Of a DNA stretch of 64,000 nucleotides, positions 1-12,800 are shown in pieces. The notes below the pieces were generated by a model. The model was not told the DNA's origin, did no database searches, and saw nothing but the letters and a program-made list of their open reading frames with translations. This DNA is from Branchiostoma floridae. Taxonomy: Eukaryota > Chordata > Leptocardii > Amphioxiformes > Branchiostomatidae. Where the stretch lies: contig NC_049989.1 of NCBI RefSeq assembly GCF_000003815.2, positions 15,754,883 to 15,818,882 of the forward strand, read 5' to 3'. Positions within the stretch are counted from its first letter, which is position 1, and every line of letters begins with the position of its first letter. The position numbers and the translations under genes were made by a program.

Positions 1-800
1 TTGCCACTTAAACGACGAAGAGTCTCCATGATTTGCTCCGACCAATACATGCACTGTCATCGTGACATCGTGTAAAATAACACCCTTAACTACGATCAAA
101 CAAAGAGATAAACAAACATTTAGTATTGGCCTTCAGCACATCATGATCACCCACCACGAATGATCAGATTTCATCTTCAATACAGACTGCCTAAACTCTT
201 CACTAAATCTCAAAGCGTTATAATCATAAGTTACAAGAATCTACCGTTCATTAAACCTTCGCACCCCACAATTTAAGACTTAAACAACTTTAAATACGTA
301 CCGTTGTTTTTGTCACCATGCTTTTGTCAAAGACCGTCCGAAGTCACTGGACACTCCATTTCATAAACATGGCGACTATTCTGACCCAACCAAACATTTA
401 GAGGGGTGGCCAGTATTATTTTCTTTTCTTTAAAACCTGTAAAATTAATTTTACCATGAACAATAAATATGTATATTCTAGTATGCTTCTTTTAAATGCT
501 ATATTAATACCATAACAGTCGTTTTGTTCGTTATTTAAACAACATGAGTGAAAAGTATAAAGTACATCATCCCTAGAGTGATAGTGGGAGAGTCTAATTA
601 GTTCTGCCCGTCATAGAACACTTGGTTGATAGGTTACCCCACGTAGGCGCGGTCGGAGCATATTTGAATAAGTAATCTTGAAAAATATTATATTTCCGGG
701 GTTCCTAGAGTCACGTAGATCACTCTAGATATGCTTTCACTCGTGCCGCGGGCTGCCCAGGGCGCTAGTCGTGCCCGATCCGGCAGGGGAGGCGCCAGGC
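1..800. other. 5' flank of the TIR-HEAT gene
   Basis: No gene or recognised repeat is visible. The last 75 bases before the start codon at 801 are clearly GC-rich and CpG-containing compared with the AT-rich remainder, as expected near a transcription start or 5' UTR. No convincing TATA box or initiator can be assigned, so the promoter is placed here only by position. Confidence 0.4.
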
Positions 801-855
801 ATGGGCTGCGGGAGCTCCTTCGCTGTGTCACCGCCTAAACCTGTGCAAATCAACG
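801..855 (+). CDS. TIR-HEAT exon 1 (acylation signal)
   Basis: Encodes the first 18 residues, beginning MGCGSSF, and ends in phase 1 at the donor GTACGT. The start is chosen because the acylation-type N terminus follows a GC-rich leader and because the split codon joins exon 2 in frame to give QINVIEP. Confidence 0.75.
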
Positions 856-3800
856 GTACGTTTAACCACCTGTTAATACTTGTTGGATGGGCAATATCAA
901 TACGTATAAGCAGCATATCTATGGCAGCTTTTGTTTTCCTTTAGTGTAGCCCGTATTTGTTTACTACAGTACCGTAAAGACTACTGAGTGGACCATTGTT
1001 TACTAAAAATATTAGCACAAAATTAGTCATAAATTAAGGTATCAAGATTTTTACGGAGCGTAGGAGGAGTAATAAAACAAGATTGATACCAACAGGAAAA
1101 TGATGCCCAAAGCAAAGGAAAGCCTTAATTTTAAGGTTAGTCATTTTTACAGGTACTTCTGTAACCTAATAGCTAGATACGATATTCCATATCCAATCTG
1201 CTTACAATTTATTGCTGTTGTGTTTTGGGCCTGAAGCCAATACATTTTTATCCATAATCATAAAAACATGTCATTGCCCGTGATTAAGTGCTTTATAAGA
1301 TGGAGTTAATAACTTGCCCTGAAGTGTCCAAAGGTTCAAACAAACGGTTTCTATAAGCACCGAATAAACCACTGAGTGAAGCAAAGGAGGTGGTTTATTA
1401 GGTGCTTCATCCAACTATGCCTGATGTACATGTAATAAGTATGCCGTATGTAACATGCATTGGCATAATACCGGTCATAAGCCTTATACCGGTCGATTAA
1501 AAATAGTGGAACTTAAAGAGATCTACACATGCAACAATAGTTATTTCTGAGGTATGCACACTTCAGACATCTAGGTGTCCAATACATCATTTACAAAGCA
1601 TCGATAACAATGCATTCGAAGACAACAAGGCCAAAAGTTTTCAGGTCATTTTCGGGGCAGGCGAGCTCGTCGTGGGACAAACACACTGTCACGTTCATCG
1701 CCAGATTTGTAGATAATAATCACATGTGCTCACGGCACAAGACGAGCATGATTCAACAGCAATCTTGAATTTCTTTTGGTGACCTACAACTCGCGTAAAA
1801 GTGTGAGGAACCGTTGCATTATCGCCCGGATCTACGGCTGAATGGGTCAAATTGAACGTACGCCGCCATTTTCCCGCCATTTTTAATGCTACGGCCAGCA
1901 GTAAAGTTTTACGTCATAGCGGTTGTGACGGATCAAAATTGAATGAAAATTCTTGTCAGTATACGCCCATTTTCTCATGACTTTTTGTATGCTCATGCAG
2001 ATTTTTGTTTTGTGCAACTACTTACAGGAAAGAAAGGAACAACAGAGGATGTATAAAGGTACATAGCGGCAGTTGATTGTGCCGTGTTTCGTTCGACCGG
2101 TATAGTGCACCCCCTTCCAACCACGCGCCCGTTCTCCGTGCAATTCCGCGGTGTGTTCCAATTACGATATTATGTTTTTAGCAGGACCAGAGAGACAAAA
2201 TAATTTACACAGAAGAAGTGACAAAGGTAAGCTGTAACAGCAACATGTAACTGGAGAAAATGATGCGTTGATCATTTGCCAAATTAGCATTGCTTGAGAA
2301 ATTGCAGTAAACCGACCGGTATTATGCCAATGGATGTTAATAAGTATGCCTTATGTAATAAGTATACATATTATAAGTATGAATACAATATAATATGAAG
2401 TTTTTATTTTTTTTATTTACTTAGGGTTCACCGCAAAACAAGGTTCGTGGAGCCACTCAAACATTTTGGGTTACAATGTGTGTACCGTATTGTGAAGAAA
2501 TATGTCTGTTAACCCTTGACTTAAACAGTCAACCCTAATAACCTGTTTAAACATGACTGAAACTAAATATGTGAATAACATTTATAAACGGATCATAAAG
2601 CCATTGTCATATATCAAACTGACACATAAGTGCGACAAGTCCACATTTTAACATAAATCACACACCTTTAGGCATTAGGAGTCATAAAGGTCAAATTACA
2701 AGTAACTTAAAGACCTTTTTTTACATAACATGATCATGAGATTTCTGTAACGTTATGTCATAACAGGCTGAGGTTTACTGTAGAAAGTGCAAGTCACATC
2801 CTACTACGTAGGGGTGGGCGCCGTCACCAAGAAAAATAGTGAACCAGATAATGGACCGATTAGAAAATGAACAGATTACATGTATATCGGCAGTCATATT
2901 CACACCTTTGGGGGCTTGATGATGAAATGAAATAGCAAGAGCAAAGTATCTAGTAGTTTATACGGTCAACTGAGTCAAGCCTTTATTAGCGGCCACATTT
3001 GCATAGCCACCACCTGGCCATTGCGTTCACTTTTTGTCGGTCCCTTGGATTTTTCCCATTGACCTAAGCATTAAGAAACAGTCTATATCGGCCACCTGTC
3101 AAACGCGGCCATATTATTTCCGGTCCGTAGATACAGAAACACTGTCTATTGCGACCATACAGCGTTCCACCATATGTCACCCTGTGCCAGGTTTATGATC
3201 GTAGTTTACGAGGATTTGGAGTTCCTGACAGGGTCATTTTGGCAGTAGTGGCAGGTATGCATGCCTTGAACGTTAGAGCGCAAGTCTTTGTCAGCGATTT
3301 TACCAACATTGCGCAAGGTAATCAATCATTTTTGGTAGATTTGACTTTGATGTAACTTATTGCACAAGGTCAATCAATCAGCATTTTCTCTATAGCTGCC
3401 TGTCTTTACTAGCCACATTTCTCCAGTCCCTTGAGTGGCCACTATAGACAGGTTTGACCGTATTAATTTCTATCAAATTTCCAGTCAAACTACAACCACT
3501 TTCAGTTAACCCCGAAATTTTCAGTCCCCATAGACACATGTCAAAGGCGATGTTGTGTCTATCGAGGCCGCTATCACCCACAGTTGAGGACGCAAGTTAT
3601 TTACATTCAGGTCCAGGTTCAGGTTCAGACCTGTACCTGATCCTCTGGTCCTGAATTAGACCTGTACCTGAATTTTCTATACCAGTACCCACCCTTACAT
3701 CCAATAGCAAATGGAAACAAAAATCTACAAAATTTTAAGAGGACTTTTTTTGTGCCATATCATGAAAAAATTGGTTTTGAAATCGTTTGGTATTTCAGTT

Positions 3801-6800
3801 TTTAACCTTACTTGCCAGTGCCTGCGTTTGACAGTTGCTTTGTATTACGACCAAGCACTGCCCTGAGAGTTTGTGGATCAGGTGAACTCAGTCAATCCTC
3901 TTCGGTGCCAGCTGTCGCATTAACGGTACACACACCAATTCTTCTTTGACGGGTCCTTAGAAGTGCGCGGCAAAAAAGTGACGAAAGGGTCTGGGTTTGA
4001 GTTCAGATTTCTCATAATCTGTTGTGAAATGACATTTAACACTGGCAAGGCTGTAAGAAGTGATGTGTTTTTGGTTAATATTGGTTTCACGCCATCGCCT
4101 CATTTCCTTGTATGCCTACGTGTAGAAAGACAGTGATTCGCCCCGTTGACCCAGATTCACCGTACCTGCGTTCTTTGAGCCGTGTTGCTATGCCTCGCAT
4201 GTCAGGTTATTGTGAAAATCTCAGTGTTACGATTTTTTTGTTGTTGCTTGATTATACCCAGGGATATTCTCTTTCCGACAATATCAGTAATTTTTATGAC
4301 TAAACTAGAGGTGATGGGTTTAATTCCACTTTTTTGTGCATATTTTAATACTCTTCCAAAAATTCAAAAAAGTAGAGAGGGTGAAGAAACTGACACCAGG
4401 TTGTTCTTAAAAGTTTCAAAAAGCTAGAGGGATACCCTTCCTGCTTCAGATGTATTTCCTGGAAGAGACGGCCTCTCAACTCGAGGGTGCGCAGCCTCGA
4501 ATTGAGACCCCCGATAAACTGGGTTGTGCACCGTTAAGCTGTAAGAAATCCCTCCATCTTATTAGCCTGTCTGGCGCTATTCTAGGGTTCTCGTTGGATA
4601 AACTCTAATTCTTTACTTCCTACTCCATTCTGAGTCACCAGGTCTCCCTTAAGGTGGTATCTCACTGGACTTGGGACACCTGTGCGGCACTGCGGAGTTC
4701 GTTCACTGCGGCACTATTGTCACCGATTTTTTATTATTTAGTTATTGCCTGCCTAAGTGCCTAGGCCAGGGACTGGCCCCTTGCTCCGCTACGTTAGAAG
4801 TCTTTAGTTATTGTGTAATACGCAAAAGTATGACTTAGAAGACAACAAAATACAGAAAACGTAAGAAAATTCTTTCTTTATCTCTGACATTTATTGAGTC
4901 ATCTACGAACCCTGCAGTGCCGCACTGGTGCCCCAAGTGCAGTGAGATACCATCTTAAGTCTCTGTCTCAATCTCCTTCCTTTGACTGTGTGTGTTGGGG
5001 GTGGGTTACCATTACAGAAATTTCAGGTACAGGTCTAGAGGACCATCAGGATTGTCTGTGAAAACTTTTGAATTGGCAATACTCAAAACAATGGTCCATT
5101 TCAAGGCAATCTATTTGGTGAAGTTTCCGAATCCCATCAGTACTGACGTTTTAAAACCCCATCTTCACGTAAACAACGCTGCCTCCATACGTACGACCCC
5201 TATAGTAGTCGCGCCTATATCACTTACCACGACTCACAAAGAAATTTGAACTCCCTTTAATAAAATCGTAGCTAAAAGCCAGATTCCGGATGTTGATAGC
5301 ATTATTCAGGGATCCACGCGTGGAGGTGACAACCGGCCTTTGTTAGAGGTGGATCGCATCTTAAAATAACTCATCCAATTACTGCAAATGTCACTCAATC
5401 CACCCCAAGCATCAGAAACATGCTGTGACTACAAAGGCTTCATTGAGCGCCAAGTGTATTATTATTAATATTCCATTACCAGCAAGGCTCAGCTCCAGCT
5501 GTAATTTTTTTTTTCATTCCATTCATTGCTTGGAAGCCCTTGTTGTTAGTTTTCGTGCTGTGAATGATTCAGTCATCCTAAGCTCACAATAGTGCATTTT
5601 CATCAATGTCATGTCACGAAGTTTAGATTTTTCAAATGGACAGGATGAGATTTTTTGTCTTAACTTTCAGTATCTTGTCTTAACATTTTGTAACTTTCCG
5701 TCCGAGGATGGGATGACAGGACCTGAGTTCTATTTTTTTAAGTTAATATGCAAGCAGATGAAGAATTGATTTTCTCCTAAATATCTTAGCATCAGAACAG
5801 AAACGAAAAGAAAGGAAAAGAAGACATTTCAAATTTGTAACAAAATTGAGAAATGTGTGGATGCTGTCCTTGGTGCTGAATCGAGTTTTCTCTTGCAGTG
5901 GCACCAGGCCAGTGTTCTCTTCAGGCCGTTTCAGCATATTCCCGTATGCTGTGATTTAGATCCCATATGCTGTGATTTGGGCACCTATGCTGGGATTTGG
6001 GCCCCATTGCTATGTTTCAACCAACAACGGGGAGTTTTCTGTACTTTGTAACAAAGGTAAAAGTTGGCTATATTTAACTATCTTTGACCCTTAGAATGCA
6101 GGAAATAGTGTTTAAGGGACTTAAAATTTTCTGGAGGAGGATTCCCCTCAGACCTTTTACAATGCTCACACTTGCATTGATCATTTTGCTGCACTAATAT
6201 GCTCCTTTGTTGCGAAAAAATTGTGGGCAACTGTTAGTGATGTGAAATGCATCTAGAATGACCAAATTAATCCTAAACTGTTGACCTCAATCTGTCCGTG
6301 AGTATATATCCTTGGTTCTGAATCTCATGGATTGTGCGGAGTTTATATGGCTTTCTCTCGCAGTGAACATTTTACCAGGTTGCAGTAGGCACTAGACACG
6401 TGCGATGTGAAATGCATATAAAATGAACCAATTACCTGCAAGCTGTCATTCAATCTGTCCGTGGGTATCTCTATAATCAGAAACATGCTGTGACTACAAG
6501 AACTCATTGTGCGGCAGGTGTACATCATAATTCCACTTCCAGGGACATTTTTTTCAAAATATGGAAGCTGATAATTACATTGTAGGCTAGATTTTCATAT
6601 GAAGATTTTTACCATAACTATGACAACAATACTGAAACAAAAATAAACACTAAAAATCTATAACAATTTAGACAAGTCAAGTCAAAGTCATCTTTACAAC
6701 AATTGAAACAGGTACAATGTACTTGGCAAAGGGATCTAAGGCTAGTTCACCTTTTTCCGTGGGGTAACATATATCCGTTGTTTCTACATTGAGCATGGTA

Positions 6801-9800
6801 TTCAGGGATATCACGTAGATGGACCGTGAGTTCAAAAGGCACTAGTTTAAAAATATTTGCAATTTCTATGCAATTTTAAAACACAGTTTGTTGACTTATA
6901 TCCCCAAATACCCTGTTTTTAATAACAACGGACATAGGTTACAAAATGTACGTCGTGGATAAAGGTGAACTAGCGTTATATTAAATAAGGCTTAATAGTA
7001 ACACTAATATACTAATAGCACATAGATTTTAAGCTATACAATAGAGTCCATTCCAAGACACCGTGCGGATGTTTGTTGCCATTGTTTAGAATTGATTTTA
7101 AAGTTTTGTAATTATATGTGTAGGACATTTGATAATTCAGAAATATTTTTAAGACTATTTGAACTTTATAAATATTTCCCTGGTCCTGTAAAACTTTGGA
7201 AATATTCATGGTGTGGAATTGGATACTTCTAATGGTTTCTAAATAATGATAACAGCATTCTACCATTATTTACCATTTTCTACCATTTTCTACCATTTTT
7301 TGTAAATGGTTCAGTGGGCTGGGAAGATAGCAATTCACACATCCTTGCAAAGCATGGTTGGGTGCCATGCAACAATGGCCCACCACAAAGGATCCACCAG
7401 TGCCCAGCAGTGAAATCTAAAAATATACAGATGCAACAATAGGGCTTACTTTTAGGGGGGCAATAAACTAATTTCACCATTTGGCAAAGTTTACAAATAT
7501 TTGTAAATATTTGTAAATGTGAAATATTCATGCAGAAGTTTCACAATTCTTCTAAATAAAGATATTTTTGTACAGTTACTTTCAAAATATTTCTAAAATA
7601 TTCAAAGGAATTCAAAAAGATAAGTATTTTCTTAAGTCAATTTTTTGAAAAGAATTTAATTATTGTGGCTCAGATATTCTTTTATTCAAAATAATTCAGA
7701 CTAATTATAAATATCGCCTAAAAACCCGCATGGTGACTTGGAATGGACTCTATTGAAAGAAGACATAATGCACAATGTAAACTGCAAAGACGAAGTGTTA
7801 CATCTTGTGTGACTACTTGCAACATACATTAATCTTGTCCAAACTGCACTTAGGTTCTATGCTATACGATATAGAAAGGAGACTCAGTGAGGAGCTATGT
7901 GTCTAGATATAGATTCTTTTGTTTTCTTTTGTATTCTTAAGTTGTTTGTGAATTGAAAAATGTGTTCATGTCCTTGGTACTGAACCTTGTGGAACTATTG
8001 AGTTCCTTGGGTTTTTCTCCCATTAAACCAGGGTTGTAGCTAGTGCTCGTTCTTCCGTCTTTTGATGGAATTTTGCAGTTGGGGACGGAAAAGAAATTTG
8101 CCCATTCCGTCCTCTGTGATGGACAAAAATATATTTATGTCAAGATATAAAAAAAATGAAAACCTTGTGTAATTTTTTCACCAAAACAGATACTGCTGAA
8201 CAGCATAGGTACCGGCAAAATCTACACCTCAAAATGCAGGACCCCTAAATTTTCCAGGACCCCAGACCCCCCTTTTGGCGCTCGATGCGATTCCCAGTCA
8301 AAATCGAGGGAACGGAAAACGATTTCAGGCTGGCTACAACCCTGCATTGAACATTGATACTAGGTCACAGTAGCCACTAGGCATCTGTTTGCAATGTGAT
8401 GCACACCTTACAATGACAAGTTACTGTAAACTGTCACTAAATCTGCCCGTGAGTACCTCTATAATCAGAAACATGCTGTGACTATAAGGAATTCATTGTG
8501 TGACAGATATGTGTACACCAATATTCCATTTCTAATGACTCTTTTGTAACATGCAAAATATGAGAACCACCCATTTTCTTGTAACTAGATGTTTACAAAA
8601 GTGTTTTACTGTTTCAGGTCTTGAGCAAATGTCTTAAATGTATTTTTCTACGTCTAATTTTCCAGTCATAGAGCCAACCAGTATATTTGTGGACACTGCA
8701 GCACAAGGTGAAAGCCAAGTCCAGTTTGAAAGGAAGCTTTCCTTATCCGTCAAATACCATCAAGGGGGACAAACAGTTTCAAGTTCAACGCCTAACTTCT
8801 CCAAGGAAAGAGTAGCGGAGTCAAGTCCAACCACGTCTTCCTTACAAAACAGCCAGGAAGAAAATATGGCGTCATCACAAGCAGCAGACATCATGATCAG
8901 TGGGGACGGAAACGACCGGGACTTCATTAATTTTTTGTCCAGTAAGTAACTATCCCAACTTTTATACATGTATGATGCTAGATTTTTGTGTTCCTTCATG
9001 AGGGAATGATAAATGAATATTCTCTGTGGATATAGTCTTTGAGATTTAATTAACTTTTTATAGTCTTAATGAGCAAAATCATAGAAAAAATATATATCTC
9101 TTATTCTATTTTCAACAACTTTCACACAACGTTTCATGCTGAATTCAGAAGAATGTAACGCTAGTTCACCTTTATCCGCGGGGTAACCTTTATCCGTTGT
9201 TTAAAAAAACTAGGTATCTAGGGATTTCAATTCGACGGACGGTGGTTTTAAATTGGTAAACAAGCTGTATTTTAAAAATATTGCACTTTCAAACCACTGT
9301 CCATCCACTTGATATCCCTAAACACCCCCTGGTTTTAAGACAGTGAATATAGGTTACCCCAAGCATAAAGGTGAACTAGCGTTAGTAGTAGTAGAGTGGT
9401 TTATTGTTCAAAACAAATATGAAGTTAAAAGCAGCCGATGTTCATTTTTTGTACAGTATTGTTAAACAAATACGATTAACAAACGCAACAGATACAACTA
9501 ATTACATTGAAAATACATACATTAAAAACGAAAAAATAATATGAACTATTTTGAATTAAGATTCCCCTTTTTGTTATGCTTAGAATAAATCAAAGAAGGC
9601 AACAACGCAAAATTTGGTCAACTTGGAAATCAAAGCTGCACGGCTAATCCTTGAGGATTGCAAGCCTCATGTTGCACAATAACACATACATTTAAAGTAC
9701 CCAGAAGCAAGAAGATACCATTAGTGATGCCTCTGATGTTTTTTTTTAATCTATCATCTGTTGCAGTGTGAAGGACATGTAGCCTGAAGGCTGCCCAATT

Positions 9801-12800
9801 AGGCCACACCAATTTTATTTGTTGTTTCTGGGATTTCCCGACCCAATTTTTTCTGATTTGAAAAAAAAAAAAAGAACTTTTAATTGATGGTCACACCTTG
9901 ACAAAATTTCACAGCCTCTCCTTTCTCAAATCAACTATGGGTCTCAAATTCCAGTAGCTGTACGTGCCCAATTTGGACAGTGCGTTAATCATTTTTCTTC
10001 AAACTTTGGACTTTGCTACCAGGGACCCCCTTAATGTTGAAAGTTTAGGTTTTCCTGTTTGATTTCTCCTACCCCCAACTTTTGGAAAAAAATGTTTTTT
10101 TTTAGTTGTTTTTTTTACCAACTGACCCAATTTTTTTCTGAAAAAAATTAGAGAAACAACAAATAAAATTGGTGTGGCCTTAGCGCTAACATCCATTACC
10201 AAAATACCACCAGGTTTACTGCAATTTCTCAATATACTAATTTAGCAAATGACCTACGCATCTAATTTTTAGAAGCTAGAAGTCTGTAAAGGGCTATACA
10301 TGTTACTGTTGTGTCTAGGGGTGGGTACCAGTACAGAAAATTCAGGTATAAGTATGGTCCAGGTCCAGAGGATCAGGTACAGGTATTTTGCTACAAATGA
10401 TTCTGTTTGGTGGACTATCCAATTGCAATGTCCACTGGCATTTCCAAGTCCTATTTTCATGTAAAATACACTACCTGTCTTTGTTTCAGACTAAATTTGA
10501 CTGTAAAAACTTGGTAAAAATGACTATCAACTCTCCTTTACTTCACTCTAGTTATTTTCTTGGACTTATAATTATAAGCACCAAAACATGGTGGAGTATA
10601 CAATGTCAACTGGCATTTTAGAATCCTATCTTCATGTATAAAAACTGCCTCGAGCTCTGTTTTAGACCTTGTCCACTCTCTTCAGCTTTGCTCTAGTTAT
10701 TTTCTTGGACTAACGAAGCCCCCAAACTGTCTGGTATTATCTGTTCATTTTCAGTCCAAAACCCGGTCCACTGATTTTTTTTCAGGTCCGTTTTTACTGG
10801 ACCGGTCCAACAAGGAAAAAAAAAAAAAAATTTTGTACTGGTACACTGTACCCACCCCTACATGTTACTGTTGTCTGTATTGTGTACATGTATTGACTGT
10901 GGTGTGTTCTGTGTGTAGGAGAGTTGTGTAGAGAAGGACTGATGGTGTGGAATGAGGGAAGAAAAGAACCCACAGCTGGGTCCAACCCCTCTCTGCGAGC
11001 ACAGGCCATAGTAGAAGCAAAGGCAGGACAATATATATATATATATAAGCGTACTGTTTCACTCTTCTTTAGGCACTGTCATCTCATTTTCCTAAATGTC
11101 AAACTTCTCTGTAGCGGCCACTCATCAAGGGACTGGAGAAATATGGCCATAATAGACAGGTGGCCACTTTAGAAAAAATGCTGATCAATTTACCATGAGT
11201 TGCACATGATTTCAGTACCCACGGATCTTTCTCACCAAGTAACATTGTCTCAAAGTCAAAAGTCAAATCTATAAATTTTATGATCATTGATATTGACATG
11301 CGAAATGTTGGTAAATTTGCCAACAAAGACTTGCGCTCTAACGTTCAAAGCACACATACCTTCCCCTACCGCCAAAAGGACCCTGTCAGGAACTCCAAAC
11401 CCTTGCAAACTACAATTTTAATCTGGCCGTGACGGCCTTGGACAGGTGGCCGCTATTGACTATTTCTTAATGCTTACATGTAGGTACATTGGAAATATCC
11501 AAGGAACCGACAAAAAGTGACCGCAATGGCAAGGTGGTCACTATGGAAAGGTAGCCGCTAATACAGGTTTGACTGTAGTCACTGTGTCTCTCTGAAGATC
11601 AAGTATACTCTCCAAGGAGAGGTTCGGCTCCAGCTGCTTTTTGTGTTTTAGGTCTTTTTGTCCGGATTTCTGTTTTGAACTGTTTTCTTTATGTCAGCTG
11701 TCTAACAGCAAGAAAGTAGTATAAAAGACAAACCCTGACAAAAACGCCTGAAACACATTAAAAAATAGCCAAAGCCTAACCTCTGCTTATATCAAATATG
11801 CTGCAAAAGAAAATAATGAATAATGAGAAAAACCACACACATTAAACCACTGCAAAAATGTCACCATTTACTGTTACTATTCAATTTGTCACGAAATGAT
11901 TAATGCATGGAAATACATTGTGCGTCTTGCAGATAATGATGTTTGTCTTCCCCTTCAGTGCTCAGAAATACAAATGTATGTGCAAACATGAAAGACAGTT
12001 GTAAATTGTTTTCTATTTGAGGGGAAATTCCTCTTTGAAATGTACCCAGCAGGAGCATACTGTCAAGGTAGTCCGCATGAAGGTGAAGGTTGTTTCGTAG
12101 CCTTTTAGGTTACAGGGCAGTGGGCTGTTATATACTGGGTTTAGGGCATGTTATTGGAAGGTGGAAGCAATCCCTCTCCTTCCACCACCTTTTACCTACC
12201 CAACTGAAGTCAGGTAACGCTAGTTCACCTTTATCCGTAGGGTGTTACCTTTATCCGTTCTTTTTAAGAGAAATGAATTTAGGGATATCAAGTCGACAGA
12301 TGGTGGTTTCAAACTGCAATATTTTGATAATAATACAATTTGAAACTACCGCCCATCGACTTGATATCCCTGAATACCCTGTTCAGGGACACAACGGATA
12401 TAGTTTACTACACGGATTAAGCTGAATTAACGTTACCCATTTTTACACCTGGGAAAAAAATACCTATCCCAAAGACACAACGTTTATCAAGGAATGTCAG
12501 GAATCAAACGAAAGTGATCTTTAAATTTGTAACACTTGTTCACCTTTAACGGTGGGGTATCCTATATCCGTTTCTTTTTCAAAACGGTATTCAGGAATAT
12601 CAATTGCAATATCTTTAAAAAACTGCAGTTTAAAACCATCGTCCATCTATTTGATATACATAAATACTAGTACCTTGTTTTGAAAAACTACAGATATAGG
12701 TTACCCTACGGATAAAGGTGAACTAGCGTTTTATGCTAGTGCATCCACTTGACCAATCAATGGTCAAGTGGATCAAAACTACAAAAACTATCAAACATGT

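Larger units (their letters stand above)
5370..8545. repeat. Local duplications in intron 1 of the TIR-HEAT gene
   Basis: Three diverged copies of a block of roughly 120-160 bp, centred on TCAGAAACATGCTGTGACTA, occur at about 5370-5490, 6395-6545 and 8385-8545. Linked neighbouring sequences recur too (for example CCTTGGTACTGAACC near 7975 and CCTTGGTGCTGAATC near 5868). This fits old tandem duplication of intron sequence, later invaded by MITEs. A short tandem with unit GCTGTGATTTGGG sits at about 5945-6010. Confidence 0.6.
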
